From NCBI GenBank assembly GCA_014549065.1, contig JACDOX010000012.1, forward strand, positions 9,061,413 through 9,125,412: 64,000 nucleotides of DNA, written 5' to 3'. Both the position numbers and the translations under genes were made by a program. The stretch is from Cardinalis cardinalis (Eukaryota; Chordata; Aves; Passeriformes; Cardinalidae). The notes under the pieces are model-generated. The model did no database searches. It was given only the letters and a program-made list of their open reading frames with translations, and was not told the origin of the DNA. Positions 61,844-64,000 of this stretch are shown in pieces (the stretch's first letter is position 1; each line of letters starts with the position of its first letter).

Positions 61844-62240
61844 TGTCGCAGACATCTTTCATGAGAAATCCTTTCTTAGGATTTCTGAGAGCTGCAGTTC
61901 CAGCGACAAATGTAAACAATGGTTATCTGCTGCTGTGGAATGCAAACAGGTGCATTTGTGATTGGCCCGTGTTCTATGTTTATGGTTGATGGCCAATGAA
62001 GGACTGAGCTCTCTGAGAGAGAGCTCCATTGTTTTGTTTTCTTGTGCATTCTATTCTATTCTTAGCATAGCAGCCTCTGGGAGAAACCTTCTCTCCCTTT
62101 CCTTTCTCAATATAATATAATATAATATAATATAATATAATATAATATATACATATAATAAGATAATAAATCAAGCCTTCTGATGGAGTCAAGGCTCTCG
62201 TCTCTCTCTCATCCTGGAAACCCTCCTGAACACTACCACA
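61844..62240 (+). repeat. 5' LTR (397 bp)
   Basis: It is bounded by TG...CA and contains a (TATAA)n tract (62109-62156) and AATAAA at 62165-62170. This LTR is complete. Confidence 0.9.
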
Positions 62241-62242
62241 AC

Positions 62243-62261
62243 TTGTGACCCCGACTGAAGG
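62243..62261 (+). other. primer-binding site (tRNA-Trp type)
   Basis: It begins two bases after the LTR end and reads TTGTGACCCCGAC, matching the tRNA-Trp complement (TGGTGACCCCGAC) at 12 of the first 13 positions. It diverges after that. Confidence 0.75.
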
Positions 62262-62507
62262 GACACTCAACCACTGGTGAGGCACAGAGGAGCATTGCTG
62301 CACTGGGTAGAACCCCTAGTGTATGCATTGGTCGCTTCACAAGTGACCACGGAAGTGGATTCTAGCCAGGAGCTGAAGAACTGAAGATCCTGATNTGGAC
62401 AGAGTTCACAGCAAGGCTGACCACGAAGGGAACCTTCTGAAGCCTCCAGGAAGATGGCTGGAATGTCTAGCAGCACCATTCAGCTGGCCAGAGCGTGTTG
62501 GACAGTG

Positions 62508-62591
62508 NNNNNNNNNNNNNNNNNNNNNNNNNNNNNNNNNNNNNNNNNNNNNNNNNNNNNNNNNNNNNNNNNNNNNNNNNNNNNNNNNNNN
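62508..62591. other. assembly gap (84 n)
   Basis: The only long n run. It falls inside the ERV and replaces the interior and the first part of the 3' LTR, a usual result of collapsing two near-identical LTRs. Confidence 0.97.
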
Positions 62592-62777
62592 TTCTTAGGA
62601 TAGCAGCCTCTGGGAGAAACCTTCTCTCCTTTTCCTTTCTCAATATAATATAATATAATATAATATAATATAATATAATATAATATAATATATAATAAGA
62701 TAATAAATCAAGCCTTCTGATGGAGTCAAGGCTCTCGTCTCTCTCTCATCCTGGAAACCCTCCTGAACAGTACCACA
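62592..62777 (+). repeat. 3' LTR, 3' portion
   Basis: It matches the last ~190 bp of the 5' LTR, including a longer (TATAA)n tract (62642-62697) and AATAAA at 62702-62707. It ends ACCACA directly before the target duplication. Confidence 0.9.
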
Positions 62778-63168
62778 TTAATGTCAGTACCAGTGTCTCA
62801 AAACCAGAATCACTCTTCTTAGTAAACACTTCTTGCATAAAACCTATGTATTTCTTCACAANTCCTTTGAGATCTTCCCTCCTCTTTGGTTACTGAGATA
62901 CTGGTTGCCCTATGGAGTATCAANACTATGGTTAGGAAATGTCTGTCCTTCTGTCCTTTGTACTGTGTGTGTATGGTATGCAGCGGACTCAGAGTCTCCT
63001 TGGGGCCCACAGGCTTTTCTTTGCATGGTGTAGAGCATCAGATTATAAGCCTGGTAAACCTCCCCAGTCTTGNGGAAGTGTACAATGCAATGCAATGTAA
63101 GATTTGTGTACAATACTTTTATTTCAGCAATCGTTTTCTCTTTTCCTCTGTCCTCTTTCTTAATGTAG

Positions 63169-64000
63169 CCAGTTGGTAAAGCCAAAATTGGGTCCAAAAC
63201 AGGAAGATTATAAAGGTAAGTATTAGTAATCCCTTAGGTGTCCCTTTTCGTCTGGTTTCTGAGACTGATTGCATTTGGTCACTTTGTCTATTTAACTTGT
63301 CTCCAAAAACTTCTGAGCTCATCAGTTAAATTCAGCTGAAGTTGTGAGAATACNACAAACATAATGAATTTCCTTGGAATTTCATGAAAAGATGTCGGTG
63401 CAAACAGGANGAGATGCTATTGATTTCTTTAATGGTTGGGAAGAATGCAGTGTGAATTCCTGCCTGCTCTTAGGCACTAGAGAATCTGTTCTTTAGTTCA
63501 GATTTCTTTGTAACTTGGATTTTTTTGGAGACCTGCAGGACAAAGATTAATTGTAAATCATTCTTGAAGAATGAGGAAATATTGCAGTATTGTAACACAT
63601 GTGAAAATTAATTTGTTTATAAGATGCACAAACCCACTGATGGGGGGAAGTTGAACATACTACCCTGGAACCAAATTGCTGTGCTGAGTACACAAGCAGG
63701 CTTGGTGCCATGAGGCTGCTTGCTGGAAGCTGGGAAAATCCAGTAGCTCCAAGCAGCATCCTGCCAGTCTTGGGCTGAATGTGGAAATGGGCCTGAAATG
63801 CCCTTTGAGTGTAGTAACTCAAGTTCTGCTTGTGCAATATAAATTGTTATTTACTGAGCTCACAATCAGTTTTATATTTGGGATTATGAGATCAAAGCCT
63901 AGCTGCACTTAAACTAACATGTTAATGTGTCTATGACTTTGTTGTTTCCACTTTTCCAGACGAAGTAACTGGAATAAATTTGACCCCACATGGAACAGAA
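63169..64000 (+). CDS. two exons of an unidentified gene running off the right edge
   Basis: Exon 63169-63215 follows a long pyrimidine tract and taatgtag and ends at AAAG|GTAAGT. The next exon starts at 63960 after tttccacttttccag and is open to the window end. Joined, they give one frame: QLVKPKLGPKQEDY, then K, then DEVTGINLTPHGTE. The 47-bp exon could also start at 63173 using the next AG. The splice signals are very strong. I do not recognise the protein. Its 5' exons would lie left of 63169 or be lost among the ERV and CR1 insertions. Confidence 0.6.

Larger units (their letters stand above)
61844..62777 (+). mobile_element. endogenous retrovirus with target duplication, interior mostly unassembled
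   Basis: The element starts TGTCGC and ends ACCACA. It is flanked by a perfect 6-bp duplication, ttaatg, at 61838-61843 and 62778-62783, as made by class II/alpharetroviral integrases. It comprises a 5' LTR (61844-62240), a tRNA-Trp-like primer site, about 250 bp of leader, an 84-n gap (62508-62591) and the last 186 bp of the 3' LTR. The shared LTR parts differ by only a few substitutions plus repeat length, so the insertion looks young. A possible gag start codon at 62454 stays open to the gap. The true interior length is unknown. Confidence 0.9.

Noticed and set aside
1..64000. CRISPR arrays, bacterial operons, tRNA or rRNA genes
   Set aside because: None were seen. The sequence is vertebrate. 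The tRNA-Trp-like matches are retroviral primer sites, not tRNA genes. A dedicated RNA-gene scan was not possible.

Overview
The window looks like nuclear DNA from a bird. It has small exons with GT/AG borders and many old CR1 (chicken repeat 1) LINE fragments. It also has LTR elements with tRNA-Trp-like primer sites (the primer used by avian alpharetroviruses) and one CpG island. A songbird is plausible but unproven. Isolated single n characters occur throughout, and there is one 84-base gap (62508-62591).

Layout. (1) 1-3148: 3' flank with a CR1 fragment. (2) 3149-21802, minus strand: a complete LRRCC1 gene, 19 coding exons, 1035 codons plus stop, with every exon junction in phase. Its first exon lies in a CpG island (about 21560-22110). 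(3) 24302-30602, plus strand: a complete four-exon SLC7A13 amino-acid transporter gene, divergent from LRRCC1. (4) 30603-38475: AT-rich, gene-poor DNA with CR1 pieces and one exon-like minus-strand ORF. (5) 38488-58474, plus strand: an ATAD2-family AAA+ ATPase gene, 17 coding exons, about 735 residues. It keeps the catalytic AAA domain, the degenerate second AAA domain and the family's extreme C-terminal helix region. It has no bromodomain and a much shorter N-terminus. (6) 58475-63168: CR1, a possible solo LTR and an endogenous retrovirus with a 6-bp target duplication. (7) 63169-64000: two strong exons of another plus-strand gene that runs off the right edge.

The genes do not form one pathway: a centrosome/spindle protein, a membrane carrier and a chromatin-type AAA+ ATPase. 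The best candidate for something undescribed is the bromodomain-less ATAD2 paralogue. Its reading frame is intact across all exons, so it looks like a working gene rather than a pseudogene. The first canonical poly(A) signals of both plus-strand genes fall inside transposable-element sequence. An in-frame 18-nt candidate microexon sits exactly where the bromodomain exons would be expected.

Homologue comparisons come from memory of the protein families. Exon borders, phases, terminal motifs and duplications were read from the sequence.
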